A stretch of DNA of 64,000 nt, taken from the NCBI GenBank assembly GCA_052117325.1, contig JBQKJJ010000009.1, one strand, 5' to 3'. Positions 35,670 to 44,475 of this stretch are shown one piece after another. The DNA comes from CAG-964 sp902789345 (GTDB lineage: Bacteria; Bacillota; Clostridia; Oscillospirales; Acutalibacteraceae). The notes below the pieces were generated by a model. It ran no database searches. It was not told where the DNA came from and saw only the letters and a program-made list of their open reading frames with translations. Made by a program: the position numbers and the translations under genes. The first letter of the stretch is position 1. Every line of letters begins with the position of its first letter.

Positions 35670-36497
35670 TTAAGCTACGGCTGTAAGCGGAAAATACTGT
35701 ACAAAAACAAACAGCATAGGTGCAGTCATAATAATACTGTCACACCTGTCTAATATTCCGCCGTGACCGGGAATAATATTACCGTAATCCTTTACCTTAC
35801 AGCTCCTTTTAATAAGGGAAAAAGTAAGGTCGCCAATTATTGATGTAACAGTGCCTATAGCGGCGGCAGCCAAAACTCCTATAAAGTTTATAGTGACATT
35901 TCCATCAAAAATAATAAACTGGAAAACCAAGGCGTCTACAACTGCGCCTATTACACCTATTATAACTCCGCCTACTGCACCCTCTATGGTCTTTTTAGGG
36001 CTTACATTTGGACAGAGCTTATGTTTTCCTAAAAAGCTGCCTACAAAATATGCACCGGCGTCGGAAACCCACGCTATTACAAAGCACAATGTTACATAAA
36101 ATACCGAATGTGTTTCATCAAGTGCACAGGCGCCTGCCACACAGCTTAGGCCAAAAACAGTCAGACATACTGCTGTTAAAATATATGACATATCAGAAAA
36201 TTTATATTCTTGATTTTTAACAATCAACAAAACAAAAATGTAGAATACAAATAAAAAGGCAACCATTTTCCACCAGCCTATAGGTACAAGCATAGGCAAA
36301 AGTGCCGCAAACAGCATACAAGGTGCTGTTATTTTTACATCTTTTATTAAAGCCTTTGCCGTAAGAAGCTCAACAGTACACGCAAGCGAAGCAATAGCAC
36401 ACAATATATTTACGCACAAGGGAAAATATCTGTTAAAAAACAAGGTCAGTAATATTAAAGGCACACCTATTACGGCAGATAAAATTCTTGTTTTCAT
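35670..36497 (-). CDS. cdsA: Phosphatidate cytidylyltransferase
   Basis: A 275-residue membrane protein with about eight transmembrane segments. The CdsA signature is in S-P-K-K-T-I-E-G-A-V-G-G near residue 170 and K-R-x-x-K-V-K-D-Y-G-N-I-I-P-G-H-G-G-I-L-D-R-x-D-S near residue 235. It makes CDP-diacylglycerol, the precursor of all phospholipids. It lies 17 bases after uppS, the usual order in Firmicutes. Confidence 0.95.
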   Translation of the reverse strand: MKTRILSAVIGVPLILLTLFFNRYFPLCVNILCAIASLACTVELLTAKALIKDVKITAPCMLFAALLPMLVPIGWWKMVAFLFVFYIFVLLIVKNQEYKFSDMSYILTAVCLTVFGLSCVAGACALDETHSVFYVTLCFVIAWVSDAGAYFVGSFLGKHKLCPNVSPKKTIEGAVGGVIIGVIGAVVDALVFQFIIFDGNVTINFIGVLAAAAIGTVTSIIGDLTFSLIKRSCKVKDYGNIIPGHGGILDRCDSIIMTAPMLFVFVQYFPLTAVA

Positions 36498-36514
36498 TTC
36501 TTTAACACCAACCT

Positions 36515-37270
36515 TTATACGCCGCCAAAGCGTCTGTTCCGCTTAGCATACTCAATAATAGCACTATCCATCATATCCGTGGTAAAGTCCGGCCATAAAA
36601 CATCCATAATTACATATTCGGTATAGGCAGACTGCCACAGTAGAAAATTGGATATTCTATACTCGCCGCTTGGTCTTATAATAAGGTCGGGGTCAGGCTG
36701 ACCTGCCGTATATAAATTGTTACTGATAAGGTTGTCGTTAATATCATCTACGGTAATTTTCTTATCTTCAACCTGCTGTGCTATATTTTTTACGGCACGA
36801 ACAATTTCATCTCGTGAACCGTAGTTCATAGCTATGTTCAGTACCATACCTGTTCGGTCGGCTGAACAACGCTCATTTTCATTTATAAGCTCCTGCAGCT
36901 CAGGAGAAAAAGCAGTTCTGTCGCCAATAAACCTTACAACAATATCCTCGTCCTTAAAATCACTGATAGCTTCTTCAAGATAGGACTTAAACAATCCCAT
37001 AAGGGCATTTACCTCGTCCTGTGGTCTTTTCCAGTTTTCTGTGGAAAAGGCATAAACAGTAAGGTATTTTATGCCAATGTTACTGCAATATTTTGTAATT
37101 GTTCTAAAGGTTTTAGCCCCGGCTCTGTGACCGGCACTGCGAGGCAAGCCCCTTTTCTTTGCCCACCTGCCGTTTCCGTCCATTATAATTCCTACATGCT
37201 CCGGCAGCTGAACATCCTGCAAGGCAATATTCTGCTTTTCATTGTTTTTTCCTTTTAGAAAAGGCAACAT
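36515..37270 (-). CDS. uppS: Undecaprenyl diphosphate synthase
   Basis: A 251-residue cis-prenyltransferase. It has the catalytic I-I-M-D-G-N-G-R-W-A (Asp31), then H-R-A-G, F-S-T-E-N-W-x-R-P near residue 95, and R-P-S-G-E-Y-R-I-S-N-F-L-L-W-Q-S-A-Y near residue 205. It builds the C55 carrier for peptidoglycan and other polymers from the C5 units made by the neighbouring MEP genes. Confidence 0.96.
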   Translation of the reverse strand: MLPFLKGKNNEKQNIALQDVQLPEHVGIIMDGNGRWAKKRGLPRSAGHRAGAKTFRTITKYCSNIGIKYLTVYAFSTENWKRPQDEVNALMGLFKSYLEEAISDFKDEDIVVRFIGDRTAFSPELQELINENERCSADRTGMVLNIAMNYGSRDEIVRAVKNIAQQVEDKKITVDDINDNLISNNLYTAGQPDPDLIIRPSGEYRISNFLLWQSAYTEYVIMDVLWPDFTTDMMDSAIIEYAKRNRRFGGV

Positions 37271-37306
37271 ACTTCACCCTCCTAAGCGAATTCTATTGAA
37301 GAAAAA

Positions 37307-37861
37307 TTAAATTGACATTATTTCCTTTTGCTTTTTCTCGGCAATAGCGTCAATTTCTTTAACAAACTTATCTGTTAAATCCTGAGTTTTCTTCTCTGCC
37401 TGCTTTAGGTCATCCTCAGTAATTTCGCTGTTTTTCTTCATAGCTTTAAACTTGTCAACAGCGTCACGCCTTACATTTCTTATACCTACTTTTGCCTCTT
37501 CTGCAAGCTCCTTTACATCCTTAACAAGCTCTTTTCTTCTTTCCTCTGTAAGTGGTGGGAACACCATACGAAGAGCCTTACCGTCGTTTTGAGGGTTAAT
37601 GCCTACATCTGACATTTGAATAGCACGCTCAATAGGAGTAAGTACAGAAACATCCCAAGGCTGAATCATAAGTGTTCTTGCTTCTGTAACAGATACAGCC
37701 GCAAGCTGGTTAATAGGTGTAGGTGCACCGTAGTAGTCAACGGTTACCTTATCAAGCACTGCCGGGTTAGCTCTGCCTGCTCTTATTGCAGAATATTCAT
37801 TATTTAAGTGGTCAATTCTTCTGTTCATACGCTCTTCAGCATTTTTTAATACAGTTTTCAT
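37307..37861 (-). CDS. frr: Ribosome recycling factor
   Basis: A 184-residue protein with the three-helix bundle pattern of RRF: R-A-G-R-A-N-P near residue 27, V-D-Y-Y-G-A-P-T-P-I-N-Q-L-A near residue 41, and the C-terminal helices R-R-D-A and E-D-D-x-x-x-x-E. It releases ribosomes after termination together with EF-G. It follows pyrH by 19 bases, as in most bacteria. Confidence 0.97.
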   Translation of the reverse strand: MKTVLKNAEERMNRRIDHLNNEYSAIRAGRANPAVLDKVTVDYYGAPTPINQLAAVSVTEARTLMIQPWDVSVLTPIERAIQMSDVGINPQNDGKALRMVFPPLTEERRKELVKDVKELAEEAKVGIRNVRRDAVDKFKAMKKNSEITEDDLKQAEKKTQDLTDKFVKEIDAIAEKKQKEIMSI

Positions 37862-37880
37862 ATAAATTAGCTCCTTAAAA

Positions 37881-38585
37881 TTATTTTACCAAAGTACCAA
37901 CCTTTTCACCGCATACGGCTGATACTATATTTTCAGGATTTTCAATACTAAATACCAAAATAGGGATATTGTTGTCTGAACAAAGTGTAGCCGCTGTTGT
38001 ATCCATAACAGCAAGGCCTTTGTTTAAAATGTCCAAGTATGAAACCTCGTCAAACTTAACTGCGTTAGGGTTCTTCTTAGGGTCGCTGTCATAAATGCCG
38101 TCAACCATTGTAGCCTTTAGAATAACATCGGCATCAATTTCGGCTGCACGAAGTGCTGCTGCTGTGTCTGTTGAGAAAAACGGGTTGCCTGTACCACAGC
38201 CAAAAACAACTACTCTGCCCTTTTCAAGGTGACGAACAGCCTTGTTTCTGATGTAAGGCTCTGCAACCTGCTGCATTGTAATGCCCGTTTGTACTCTTAC
38301 TACAACATCAAGCTGCTCCAAAGCGTCAGCTACGCCCAACGCATTAATAACAGTGGCAAGCATACCCATATGGTCTGCTCTTGTTCTGTCCATCTTGCCG
38401 CTTGATCTTCCACGCCAAAAGTTACCGCCGCCAACTACTATAGCAACCTCTACGCCCATATCTACCAATTCTTTAATAGGTTTACAAAACTTCAGAACTG
38501 TGTCGAAGTCGATTCCGTGCTTTTCGTTTCCGGCAAGTGCCTCTCCGCTAAGCTTTAACAGTATTCTTTTATATTTTGGTTCCAT
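37881..38585 (-). CDS. pyrH: UMP kinase
   Basis: A 234-residue amino acid kinase fold protein. It starts K-R-I-L-L-K-L-S-G-E-A-L and has V-V-G-G-G-N-F-W-R-G near residue 50, D-H-M-G-M-L-A-T near residue 70, and T-G-N-P-F-F-S-T-D near residue 135. It phosphorylates UMP to UDP. It heads the frr-uppS-cdsA operon without rpsB and tsf, which normally precede it. Confidence 0.97.
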   Translation of the reverse strand: MEPKYKRILLKLSGEALAGNEKHGIDFDTVLKFCKPIKELVDMGVEVAIVVGGGNFWRGRSSGKMDRTRADHMGMLATVINALGVADALEQLDVVVRVQTGITMQQVAEPYIRNKAVRHLEKGRVVVFGCGTGNPFFSTDTAAALRAAEIDADVILKATMVDGIYDSDPKKNPNAVKFDEVSYLDILNKGLAVMDTTAATLCSDNNIPILVFSIENPENIVSAVCGEKVGTLVK

Positions 38586-38621
38586 ACTTTCTATCCCTTT
38601 CTGTTTAAAATCATTTTAAAA

Positions 38622-38682
38622 CGGTCTTACACAGATACGCCAACCTTTGCACCCTTTACATACCGGACCGCATAGTAGGCGT
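38622..38682 (-). other. Possible pseudoknot in the pyrH leader
   Basis: On the transcript strand ACGCC (38682-38678), CGGTC (38670-38666), GGCGT (38641-38637) and GACCG (38626-38622) occur in that order. First pairs with third and second with fourth, so the two 5-bp GC-rich stems interleave. The segment lies in the 110-base leader of pyrH. Each stem is short, so chance remains possible. Confidence 0.3.
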
Positions 38683-38702
38683 TAGCATAATTATCCTTAA
38701 TA

Positions 38703-38731
38703 ATAATACTATATCTAAGAATTGTTGTAAA
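38703..38731 (-). promoter_or_regulatory. Promoter of the pyrH operon
   Basis: Minus strand TTTACA (38731-38726), 17 bases, then TATTAT (38708-38703). This leaves a leader of about 110 bases before pyrH. Confidence 0.6.
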
Positions 38732-38807
38732 GTAAATGTTTTGATAATTAACTATATTTTAATAATATTTGCTGTATTACTCACACAGGTAAATATTCTT
38801 TTTTGTA

Positions 38808-38836
38808 CAAAAAGAGAGCCTAACTGTAAGGCTCCC
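38808..38836 (-). terminator. Intrinsic terminator of lspA-rluD
   Basis: On the minus strand GGGAGCCT, a 7-base loop and AGGCTCTC (one wobble or mismatch) run into TTTTTG. It lies about 20 bases after the rluD stop codon. Confidence 0.85.
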
Positions 38837-38854
38837 GATATATTATAATTGCTT

Positions 38855-39784
38855 TTATAAGCCATAGTATTTAGCGTTAAGCTCATCTAAAAAATCCTTA
38901 AAATACTTTGGCAGTTCAGAGCTAAACTCCATATATTTGCCTGTTGTTGGGTGTATAAATCCCAATTTTCCGGCGTGCAAACACTGGCCGCAAAGCTTTG
39001 TTATAATCTTTTTTGGTCCATAAACATCGTCACCTGCTACAGGGTGATTAATATACGCCATATGCACCCTTATCTGATGTGTGCGTCCTGTTTCAAGCTG
39101 AACAGCTAAATGGGTAAACTCACCAAAGCGTTTAAGCACCTTGAAGTGTGTAACAGCCTCTTTAGAGTTTTTGGCTGTTACAGCCATTTTCTTTCTGTCA
39201 GAGGGGTTCCTGCCTATTGGCTGGTTTATAGTGCCGGAATCTTCTTTAATATTGCCGTAAACCACAGTTTGGTACTCTCGTGTAAAGCTGTGGTCTTTAA
39301 TTTGCTGTGCAATAATTTTATGAGAGTTATCATTTTTTGCAACTATAAGCAAACCGCTGGTGTTTTTATCTATTCTGTGTACGATGCCGGGACGAAGAAC
39401 ACCGTTAATACCCGACAGACTGTCCTTGCAGTGGTACAGCAAAGCATTTACTAAAGTGCCTGTGTAGTTGCCCGGCGCAGGGTGCACAACCATTCCTTTT
39501 GGTTTATTTACAATTATTACATCATCATCTTCATAAACAATATCAAGAGGAATATTTTCTGCTTCTGCTTCAAGGGGTACCGGGTCAGGAATTGTAATGC
39601 TTACAGAATCACCTATTTTTGTTTTGTAGCTCTTACCCACTGCTTTTTTGTTTACGACCACCTCTCCGTCTGCAATATAGCCCTGAATGGCAGACCTGGT
39701 AACCTCCACAAGCTTGTCACTAAGGAATTTGTCAATTCTCAAGCCCTCTTCGCCGCTTATAACATTAAATATAAAACTTTCCAT
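38855..39784 (-). CDS. rluD: Ribosomal large subunit pseudouridine synthase, RluD family
   Basis: A 309-residue protein with an N-terminal S4 RNA-binding domain (about 15-75) and a pseudouridine synthase domain with the catalytic H-R-I-D-K-N-T-S-G near residue 135 and the C-terminal H-Q-I-R-V-H. It isomerises uridines in 23S rRNA. I cannot separate RluD from close YlyB-type paralogues by eye; the position next to lspA matches ylyB in Bacillus. It starts two bases after the lspA stop. Confidence 0.9.
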   Translation of the reverse strand: MESFIFNVISGEEGLRIDKFLSDKLVEVTRSAIQGYIADGEVVVNKKAVGKSYKTKIGDSVSITIPDPVPLEAEAENIPLDIVYEDDDVIIVNKPKGMVVHPAPGNYTGTLVNALLYHCKDSLSGINGVLRPGIVHRIDKNTSGLLIVAKNDNSHKIIAQQIKDHSFTREYQTVVYGNIKEDSGTINQPIGRNPSDRKKMAVTAKNSKEAVTHFKVLKRFGEFTHLAVQLETGRTHQIRVHMAYINHPVAGDDVYGPKKIITKLCGQCLHAGKLGFIHPTTGKYMEFSSELPKYFKDFLDELNAKYYGL

Positions 39785-39786
39785 AG

Positions 39787-40257
39787 TTACTCTGCCTTGC
39801 TAATTTTTTTGTCGCTTTCATTGTTAAAAAACAGTATATATACAACAAGCATAATAGTACCGGCAGTAATGCAATAGTCGGCAAAATTACACACCGGACT
39901 AAAGAAAGAAAGCTGAATATAGTCTACAACATAGCTTAGGTACACTCGGTCTATTAAGTTGCCTATGCCGCCGCCTATTATCAAGCCTAGAGAAACCAGC
40001 AAAACCTTGTTCTTCGGCTTTACTTTAACAAGGTATATAATTATTCCCAAAATTACAACTATTGTAAACACAATAAACAGCCACCTTTGGTCCTGCAGCA
40101 TACCAAATGCCATACCCTTGTTTTCGCAGTAAAAGAATTTAACAAGTCCACCCAGAATAGTAACTGTACCGCCGGACTGCAATGTACTTGTAACAAGCAA
40201 TTTAAGCAGCTGGTCGGCAGCTATGGCGACAATTGCTATAATAAAAGCTAAGAGCAT
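39787..40257 (-). CDS. lspA: Lipoprotein signal peptidase
   Basis: I take the ATG at 40257 because AAGGAGGG lies five bases upstream; the longer open frame to 40335 is not supported. The 156-residue protein has four transmembrane segments and the two catalytic aspartate motifs N-L-I-D-R-V near residue 105 and F-N/C-N-F-A-D-Y near residue 125 (here C-N-F-A-D). It removes signal peptides from lipoproteins such as the one at 706-1206. Confidence 0.94.
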   Translation of the reverse strand: MLLAFIIAIVAIAADQLLKLLVTSTLQSGGTVTILGGLVKFFYCENKGMAFGMLQDQRWLFIVFTIVVILGIIIYLVKVKPKNKVLLVSLGLIIGGGIGNLIDRVYLSYVVDYIQLSFFSPVCNFADYCITAGTIMLVVYILFFNNESDKKISKAE

Positions 40258-40290
40258 ATTAACCCTCCTTGTTATAATATCAACAAAAAT

Positions 40291-40410
40291 GTGGTGTATC
40301 ACCAATACCAAATGCCAACTGCAATGTATAAGCAATTACAGCACCCTCATATTTAGGATAAACTGCAACACAACCTATATTTTCGCACAACATTTAGTAT
40401 GACACACCAC
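40291..40410 (-). other. Gap between divIVA and lspA closed by an inverted repeat
   Basis: GTGGTGTATCA (40291-40301) and TGACACACCAC (40400-40410) pair over 11 positions with one wobble, and the minus strand then reads ATTTTTG. The 98-base interior could be a terminator with a very long loop or a small structured RNA. It also holds a 37-codon minus-strand frame (40393 to 40280) without a clear ribosome binding site. Confidence 0.35.
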
Positions 40411-40444
40411 TATTATTTTCAGTATATCACTATATTAACAAATA

Positions 40445-41086
40445 TTATTTCTCAGCAGCTGCTTCTGCTGTATCTTCGCTTTCAGCATTTTGCTGAGTTG
40501 CCTGCTCAACTACATTTGAAATGTCAACTTCGGCTGTTTCAACAGCTGTAGCAAGAGGCTTAGCTTCATCTTCTGTAAAGTTCGGAACAGGGTCTGTAGG
40601 ATACTGCTGGTCAAGCTCAATTTTCTTTTGACCAATATCGGCAGATGTAGGCAAATCCTCAAGCATTCTAATATGATTATTATATGTAGCAAGCAGCTGC
40701 TCTCTTAGAACAACAGCGTCAGCCTGCAGCTTTAGGTAGTTGTTTTTCTGCTCAACAATACTTGCGTTTGCATCGTAAACAATACGCTTAGCCTCTGCCT
40801 TTGCCTCTTCAAGCATATTAGAAACCTTAGACTCTGCTTCTTTTACTGCTGAACCCTTAACCTTTTCAGCGTTAATTAAAGCACCGCGAACATTTTCTTC
40901 GTCCTGTCTGTACTGCTCAATACGCTTTGCAAGAATGTCAAGCTTTTTAACAAGCTCAACCTTTTCCTTTTTATTCTGCTCAAGTGTTGCAACAACCTCA
41001 TCTACAAAGTTGTCAACATCTTCTGCATTGTAACCTCTGACACTCTTTTTAAATTCAACATTCTTTGCATCCTCAATGCTAATCAT
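40445..41086 (-). CDS. divIVA: DivIVA-domain cell division protein
   Basis: I take the ATG at 41086, seven bases after AAGGAG; the longer frame begins upstream of that signal. The 213-residue protein has the DivIVA N-terminal motif I-S-I-E-D-A-K-N-V-E-F-K-K-S-V-R-G-Y-N-A-E-D-V-D-N-F-V-D, a long coiled coil (about 30-130) and an acidic, Ala/Thr-rich tail. DivIVA proteins bind curved membrane at poles and septa and position division or sporulation factors. It is the last gene of the division block and lies downstream of ylmH, as in Bacillus. Confidence 0.93.
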   Translation of the reverse strand: MISIEDAKNVEFKKSVRGYNAEDVDNFVDEVVATLEQNKKEKVELVKKLDILAKRIEQYRQDEENVRGALINAEKVKGSAVKEAESKVSNMLEEAKAEAKRIVYDANASIVEQKNNYLKLQADAVVLREQLLATYNNHIRMLEDLPTSADIGQKKIELDQQYPTDPVPNFTEDEAKPLATAVETAEVDISNVVEQATQQNAESEDTAEAAAEK

Positions 41087-41100
41087 ATTAAACTTCTCCT

Positions 41101-41856
41101 TCAAATATATTTTTCAACGGTTAGCTTTAATCTTCCTTTTTTTGTAGTACCGGAAAAATCACTAACCAAGAACTTGCCATTTCCTCTAACCGATATTTTA
41201 TCACCTGGTTTTACGGTGTGACTTACACTGTCAGTGTTTATGCCATTTACAAAAACCAAGCCCTGCCTAATGGCGGCGGCTGACTTTTCCCGACTAAGGG
41301 GATATACAGCAGAAACAACGCTGTCAAGCCTTGCTGAGGCTACGGTAATATTAACCTCAAGTACCTTTTTGTTGATGGGCAGTGAAGCACCGCCGTCCCA
41401 CAAAGACACATCAACCCCCACAGAGCCTATTTTTGTAAGCTGTGAAAGAATATATTTTTCTACATCACTCTTAACAAAAACAACAGCATATCCGTCGGAT
41501 ATTAAAATATCCCCTACTGTTTCCCTTTTGACTCCTAAGCCCATTAAAGAACCTAAAAAATCTCTGTGGCTTAATTTAAAATCTTTTTTATACTTTATAC
41601 ATATTGCAGATATAGGAAAATAATAATCTTCAATATCAAAACCTTTGCCTGCTATAGCTAAAAAACATCTTTCACTGCCGTCGTAGCCGCCGAAAAATCT
41701 GTAATTGTCTAGGCCTGCACCGCTGTTAATGTACTTTAGCGCAACAGAAATTTCGTGCTCGTTTAAAAAGCCCAAGAAGATAGGAAACTGCCTCTTACCT
41801 GCATTTAAAACGGCGTCCTGCAGTCTTGCCAGCAGTATATTGTCTTCGCCTGTCAT
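41101..41856 (-). CDS. ylmH: YlmH-family S4-domain RNA-binding protein
   Basis: A 251-residue protein with an N-terminal YlmH-type domain and a C-terminal S4 domain at about 175-235 (A-R-L-D-S-V-V-S ... V-F-V-N-G). YlmH is found in the division cluster of Gram-positive bacteria; in Bacillus it has recently been linked to ribosome-associated quality control. It begins five bases after sepF and its stop region is close to the divIVA signal. Confidence 0.88.
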   Translation of the reverse strand: MTGEDNILLARLQDAVLNAGKRQFPIFLGFLNEHEISVALKYINSGAGLDNYRFFGGYDGSERCFLAIAGKGFDIEDYYFPISAICIKYKKDFKLSHRDFLGSLMGLGVKRETVGDILISDGYAVVFVKSDVEKYILSQLTKIGSVGVDVSLWDGGASLPINKKVLEVNITVASARLDSVVSAVYPLSREKSAAAIRQGLVFVNGINTDSVSHTVKPGDKISVRGNGKFLVSDFSGTTKKGRLKLTVEKYI

Positions 41857-41861
41857 AATGC

Positions 41862-42437
41862 TCAGTCAATTTGCATACCGTTGCTTTGCAGCTCGTCCAA
41901 CAGACTGTCACCCTTTAAATCAACATTATTAGGTGTAACAATAAAAATATTTTTGGCAATACGCTGAACTCTGCCTCGGCTTACATATGCACTGCCGCTT
42001 ATAAAATCAATAATTCTCTTTGACTCGTCATGCGGTGTTTCTTCAAAGTTAAGCAAAACGGTATGGGATTTCATAAGCTCGTCTGCAACCTCTGTAACCT
42101 CCACAAAGCTTGTAGGCTTAAAGAAAACAACCTGAAGTTTTGCAGTTGCATTAATATTTAACACCTTATTAGAGGTGCCGTAGGATGAGTCGCTGCTGTA
42201 TGAGTAGCCGTTGCTTTCGTAATTGTCATTGCTGTCGTAGCTTTCTGAGTAACTGCGGCGGTCGCTTCTGCCTGAGCCGGAGTAAGTATCGTCACCGTAG
42301 TCGTCATTTCTTCTGCGAGAGCTTCTTTCATATCTGCTTTGTCTGTCTCTATCTCTATCGTCATCTTCGTAGTAATCGTCTTCCATTTCTTCCGGAACCT
42401 GCCATAAATCACGCATTTTATCAAATAGTTTTGCCAT
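41862..42437 (-). CDS. sepF: Cell division protein SepF
   Basis: A 191-residue protein. It has an N-terminal amphipathic membrane anchor (M-A-K-L-F-D-K-M-R-D-L), a disordered linker at about 20-90 rich in Asp, Arg, Ser and Tyr, and a C-terminal SepF domain with K-P-T-S-F, V-L-L-N-F-E-E-T and I-D-F-I-S-G-S-A-Y. SepF ties FtsZ to the membrane. The linker is longer than in Bacillus. GGAG lies upstream of the ATG. Confidence 0.95.
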   Translation of the reverse strand: MAKLFDKMRDLWQVPEEMEDDYYEDDDRDRDRQSRYERSSRRRNDDYGDDTYSGSGRSDRRSYSESYDSNDNYESNGYSYSSDSSYGTSNKVLNINATAKLQVVFFKPTSFVEVTEVADELMKSHTVLLNFEETPHDESKRIIDFISGSAYVSRGRVQRIAKNIFIVTPNNVDLKGDSLLDELQSNGMQID

Positions 42438-42451
42438 AAACTAACACTCCA

Positions 42452-43183
42452 TTATTTATATACTCTTGCACCAAACAGTGAGGAGCCTATTCTAACCATA
42501 TTCGCTCCGCACTTTATTGCCTCTTCATAGTCAGAGGACATACCCATAGATAAACACTCCATACTAACATTATGCACATTTTTACCCCTAATGTCAACAA
42601 AGAGATTGTACATAGAAGAAAAATATGATGATATTTCTGCTTTTGTGTTGCAAATTGGAGGAATAGTCATTAATCCCTTAATTTTTACATTCTCAAGCTC
42701 GCTTACCTGACAGCAAAGCTCTTGCAGTTTTTCAGGAAAAACGCCCGACTTACTTTCTTCTTTACCTATATTCACCTCTAAAAGAATGTCAGTTGTTTTA
42801 TTGTATTTTTTGCTTTGCTTGGAAATTTCCTGTGCCAGCTTTAGACTGTCAACAGACTGTATCATATCTACCTTATCAACAATCTGTCTTACCTTGTTGC
42901 TTTGTAAATGTCCTATAAACTGGAGGGAGGTATTTGCCAAATCGTACTGCTCGTACTTTGACAAAAGTTCCTGTACTTTATTCTCTCCAATATATTTCAG
43001 TCCCAGTGAAATAGCATAGTTAATGTACTGCGGTTCTACGGTTTTGGTAGCAGAAAGGAATATAATGTCCTCTCTTTTTCTTCCGCTAAGCTCTGCAGCC
43101 TTTGCTATATTTTCTTCAATTTTCTTGTAGTTGTACTGAATGTCATTCAACTTCTGTTGATTGCTTAACAATTTTTCCTGCAT
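42452..43183 (-). CDS. PLP homeostasis protein (YggS/YlmE family)
   Basis: A 243-residue single-domain fold-type III PLP protein with the PLP lysine in L-S-A-T-K-T-V near residue 48, H-x-G-H-L-Q-S-N-K-V near residue 92 and S-M-G-M-S-S-D-Y-E-A near residue 212. It binds PLP and keeps its level in balance; no enzymatic activity is established. In Firmicutes it is ylmE of the division cluster, as here. Its first 41 bases overlap the end of the HlyD-like gene, which is unusually long and suggests tight coupling or a later start. Confidence 0.92.
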   Translation of the reverse strand: MQEKLLSNQQKLNDIQYNYKKIEENIAKAAELSGRKREDIIFLSATKTVEPQYINYAISLGLKYIGENKVQELLSKYEQYDLANTSLQFIGHLQSNKVRQIVDKVDMIQSVDSLKLAQEISKQSKKYNKTTDILLEVNIGKEESKSGVFPEKLQELCCQVSELENVKIKGLMTIPPICNTKAEISSYFSSMYNLFVDIRGKNVHNVSMECLSMGMSSDYEEAIKCGANMVRIGSSLFGARVYK

Positions 43184-44453
43184 ACAAATCAGTTCCTTCC
43201 GTTACAATTTTATCATAAAGCTTTATTGTACTGCCGCTGAAAAGGTTTTTATCTTCATCATCGGTTGTACAAATTGCGTAATCTGCCGTTTCATATAGTT
43301 TTGATATTTCAGTAAAGCGAAGCTCGTTACCATAAAGAATGTAAACGCCCTCTACGGTTTTCTCCTTTGTACTTGTTGTACCGTCGGCATTTTCGATATT
43401 CTTTGTTACCTTGTCCTTATGTATTGCAGACTTGGCTATTTTAATTCCCGAATAATCCCTTACAGAAATTTCAACCTTTTCCTGTCTTATTTGTGCAAGG
43501 GTGCTGTTCATATTTTTACACTCTAAAATTACTACAGCATTGCCGGACGCCTTATCATTGTTTACTGCAACTACAGAGGCTGTAAGAGTATCTGCCGAAG
43601 CATAAGGAATGTTTATTTTTAAAAGCCCATCTGCATCGGAAAATTCCTTTGCATCCTTTGCCGACATAGGACAGCAAATGTACCAGTTAAGTTCAGTAAC
43701 AATTTTTCCTATTACATTGCCGGAAACCTCCTGGGGCTTTGTTTCCTTAAGCTCGTTAAGCTTGTTGTATGTCAATTTTGAAATTTTTGAAACATCATAA
43801 ACAGACTCATAGCCGTCTGTTCTGCTTACATACATACCAGCCAATGGTGAAAGAATTTGTCCTGTAGACGCCTTTGTAGAAGCCGATATGGTGTCACGCT
43901 GTGCCTGCAATTCTGAAAGCTTTTCGTTAAAATCGCTTACAACGCCTGTTGTAATCTGCTTTTCGTTTAGTGTGTACAGCAGGTTCTTTGCCACTTTTGC
44001 ACTATCTGTAAAATTATTATTTCTTGTATCCTCTATAAAAGTCGTAAGCTGGTTATCCATAGTTTTGTTTATTGATTCTATAGATACGCCGTTTACCTTT
44101 GTCATTGAATTTAGCTTTTTAAGATTTGCAATTTCATCATCTAAGTTTGAAAGCTTAGTTGCGTTTATAGCGTCATTTTCGGATTCATATATTGTAGCCA
44201 AAACACCGTTTTTTGCTACCTCTTCAAAGTCCTTTGTGTTGTAATACAAAACACCGCCGTTGTCATTGGTTATGTAGGATTCGTTGCGCAGTATATATGC
44301 GTCTGACTCCAGCGTTTTTGATACTGTCTGATATTGTGCCGATTCAACATACACCATAGAAAAGCTTGCTGTAAGAAATGACACAAATATATATATTAAA
44401 ATTATCGCCAATACTATAGGAATTATAAATTTCCATTTTGCCAGCTTTTTCAT
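43143..44453 (-). CDS. HlyD-like membrane-anchored protein in the division cluster
   Basis: A 436-residue protein with one N-terminal transmembrane helix (about 12-32), two coiled-coil stretches (about 95-145 and 155-190) flanking a helical hairpin, and beta-rich barrel-sandwich-like segments after residue 195. This is the order seen in HlyD-type membrane fusion proteins. No ABC transporter or outer membrane partner is nearby, and this organism appears to be monoderm, so an export role is unlikely to be direct. It occupies the place where ylmD is found in Bacillus, directly before ylmE and sepF. Function is unknown; a role in division or in sporulation membranes is inference. Confidence 0.72.
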   Translation of the reverse strand: MKKLAKWKFIIPIVLAIILIYIFVSFLTASFSMVYVESAQYQTVSKTLESDAYILRNESYITNDNGGVLYYNTKDFEEVAKNGVLATIYESENDAINATKLSNLDDEIANLKKLNSMTKVNGVSIESINKTMDNQLTTFIEDTRNNNFTDSAKVAKNLLYTLNEKQITTGVVSDFNEKLSELQAQRDTISASTKASTGQILSPLAGMYVSRTDGYESVYDVSKISKLTYNKLNELKETKPQEVSGNVIGKIVTELNWYICCPMSAKDAKEFSDADGLLKINIPYASADTLTASVVAVNNDKASGNAVVILECKNMNSTLAQIRQEKVEISVRDYSGIKIAKSAIHKDKVTKNIENADGTTSTKEKTVEGVYILYGNELRFTEISKLYETADYAICTTDDEDKNLFSGSTIKLYDKIVTEGTDLYAGKIVKQSTEVE

Positions 44454-44475
44454 TATTTATCACCTTACTGTAATT

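Noticed and set aside
40280..40393. 37-codon minus-strand frame between divIVA and lspA
   Set aside because: There is no good ribosome binding site and no recognisable family; it is kept only as part of the structured-gap observation.
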